Below, piece after piece: positions 48,532 to 49,155 of a DNA stretch of 49,155 nucleotides (within the stretch, counting starts at the first letter, position 1; each line of letters opens with the position of its first letter). Under the pieces are notes generated by a model. It worked only from the letters and a program-made list of their open reading frames with translations. It was not told the origin of the DNA and searched no databases. Origin of the DNA: Acidimicrobiales bacterium (lineage in GTDB: Bacteria > Actinomycetota > Acidimicrobiia > Acidimicrobiales > MedAcidi-G1); NCBI GenBank assembly GCA_030747595.1, contig JASLKK010000011.1, positions 1-49,155 on the forward strand. The letters run 5' to 3'. A program made the translations under genes and the position numbers.

Positions 48532-49155
48532 AACGGATCCTCGGGTCGAGCATCCCGTAGACCACATCGGCGACGAGGTTGAACAGCACCGTGAGTGCGG
48601 CGATCAGGAAGGACAGCGTCTGGACCATCGGAATGTCACCACCGTGGATCGAGCTGATCAGCAGGTGGCCAATGCCGTTGATCCGGAAGATCTGTTCGGT
48701 GATGAGGGCGCCGGCGAAGATCCCCGGCACCTGCAGGGCGATCAGGGTGACAACCGGGATGAGGCTGTTGCGCAACACGTGGCGCACCAAGACCCGCTTC
48801 TCCTTGAGGCCCTTGGATCGAGCTGTCCGGACGTAGTCCTCCGAGAGGTTGTCCAGCATCGACGACCGGGTGAATCGGCTTAGGGCCGCGGCGTTGAACA
48901 TTGAGAGCACGCCCACTGGGAGCACGATCTGTTTGATCTGGGCCACAAACGAACTCCAGTCGGTGACCTCGAGCGTCGTGTCGTAGTACGACGGGAACCA
49001 GCCCAGCTTCACGCTGAAGATGACAATGGCCAACAGGCCGGTGAAGAAGGTCGGCACCGAGTAGCCCACCATGGAGATGAAGGTGCCGATCTGGTCGAAC
49101 ACCGAGTACTGCCGGTAGGCGGAGATCACACCGACCGGGACGGCGATGAGGATCC
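48524..49155 (-). CDS. ABC transporter permease, DppB/OppB type, 5' end cut
   Basis: The frame stays open to the right window edge (residues ILIAVPVGVISAYRQYSVFD at the edge), so the N-terminal part is outside. Visible are MVGYSVPTFFTGLLAIVIFS, SVKLGWFPSYYD and DYVRTARSKGLKEKRVLVRHVLRNSLIPVVT (EAA loop), and LITEQIFRINGIGHLLISSI. This is the typical C-terminal two thirds of DppB. It is co-transcribed with the DppC gene, which overlaps it. Confidence 0.93.
   Translation of the reverse strand, partial: ILIAVPVGVISAYRQYSVFDQIGTFISMVGYSVPTFFTGLLAIVIFSVKLGWFPSYYDTTLEVTDWSSFVAQIKQIVLPVGVLSMFNAAALSRFTRSSMLDNLSEDYVRTARSKGLKEKRVLVRHVLRNSLIPVVTLIALQVPGIFAGALITEQIFRINGIGHLLISSIHGGDIPMVQTLSFLIAALTVLFNLVADVVYGMLDPRIRYD

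Noticed and set aside
49150-49155. GGATCC at the right end as a possible cloning boundary
   Set aside because: One BamHI site at the edge is not evidence; the permease frame is open through it and the left end has none.

Overview
The window is high-GC DNA, by eye roughly two thirds G+C except at the far left, densely packed on both strands. It looks like an actinobacterium. A mycothiol cysteine ligase (MshC) lies beside cysteinyl-tRNA synthetase, and there is an F420-type LLM oxidoreductase, a DUF3499-like protein, a HelD-type RNA polymerase helicase and many apparently leaderless genes. A marine or soil Acidimicrobiia-like lineage is my best guess, but nothing seen here proves the class. There are no rRNA genes, insertion sequences or CRISPR arrays.

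Left end (1-1140): a lower-GC stretch that looks like mobile-element debris. It holds a truncated SHOCT plus HNH-associated-repeat protein, a 3' fragment resembling tRNA-Leu, a run of hairpins including a perfect three-way-junction fold, and a small HNH nuclease remnant. From 1143 to 4908 a TetR regulator is divergent from an O-methyltransferase / MFS exporter / MDR oxidoreductase operon, with a 36-bp palindromic operator between them.

5156-10629: tRNA-Arg(CCT), whose CCA end overlaps the start codon of an alpha/beta hydrolase. Next come tandem mshC and cysS paralogues, a small ORF, and a coupled cupin-like protein / nucleoside hydrolase pair. 10789-14970: LLM oxidoreductase, Baeyer-Villiger-type monooxygenase and acyl-CoA dehydrogenase, probably catabolic. 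15133-21614: housekeeping and transport genes (DUF3499-like, HAD hydrolase, AcoX/NAD-kinase-like, MFS, 3-hydroxyacyl-CoA dehydrogenase, cyclophilin, zinc ribbon, GNAT). 21755-25250: a MacB/FtsX-type ABC exporter. 25400-27496: HelD-like helicase. 27674-33477: patatin, hemE, hemY-type oxidase, a one-domain nucleotide cyclase and apolipoprotein N-acyltransferase. 33454-34702: methyltransferase and D-aminoacyl-tRNA deacylase.

34811-39320 is the most interesting uncharacterised locus: a GT4 glycosyltransferase, a methyltransferase and an alpha/alpha-barrel (terpenoid-cyclase/glycosidase-like) protein on the plus strand, converging on a second methyltransferase and a GtrA membrane protein. It suggests a methylated surface glycan or glycolipid. 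39359-42444 encodes a split B12-dependent acyl-CoA mutase (catalytic subunit, B12 subunit, MeaB chaperone) divergent from a MarR regulator. 43119-49155 holds a tiny membrane protein, an acetoacetate-decarboxylase-family protein, a CrtC/AttH-like protein, and an opposing run of Rieske, NTF2-like and class II aldolase genes followed by Dpp-type ABC permeases, the last cut by the right edge.

A window-wide pattern stands out: at least fifteen start codons lie 6-8 nt downstream of a TANNNT hexamer, and three more follow a CANNNT version. This is as expected for leaderless mRNAs.
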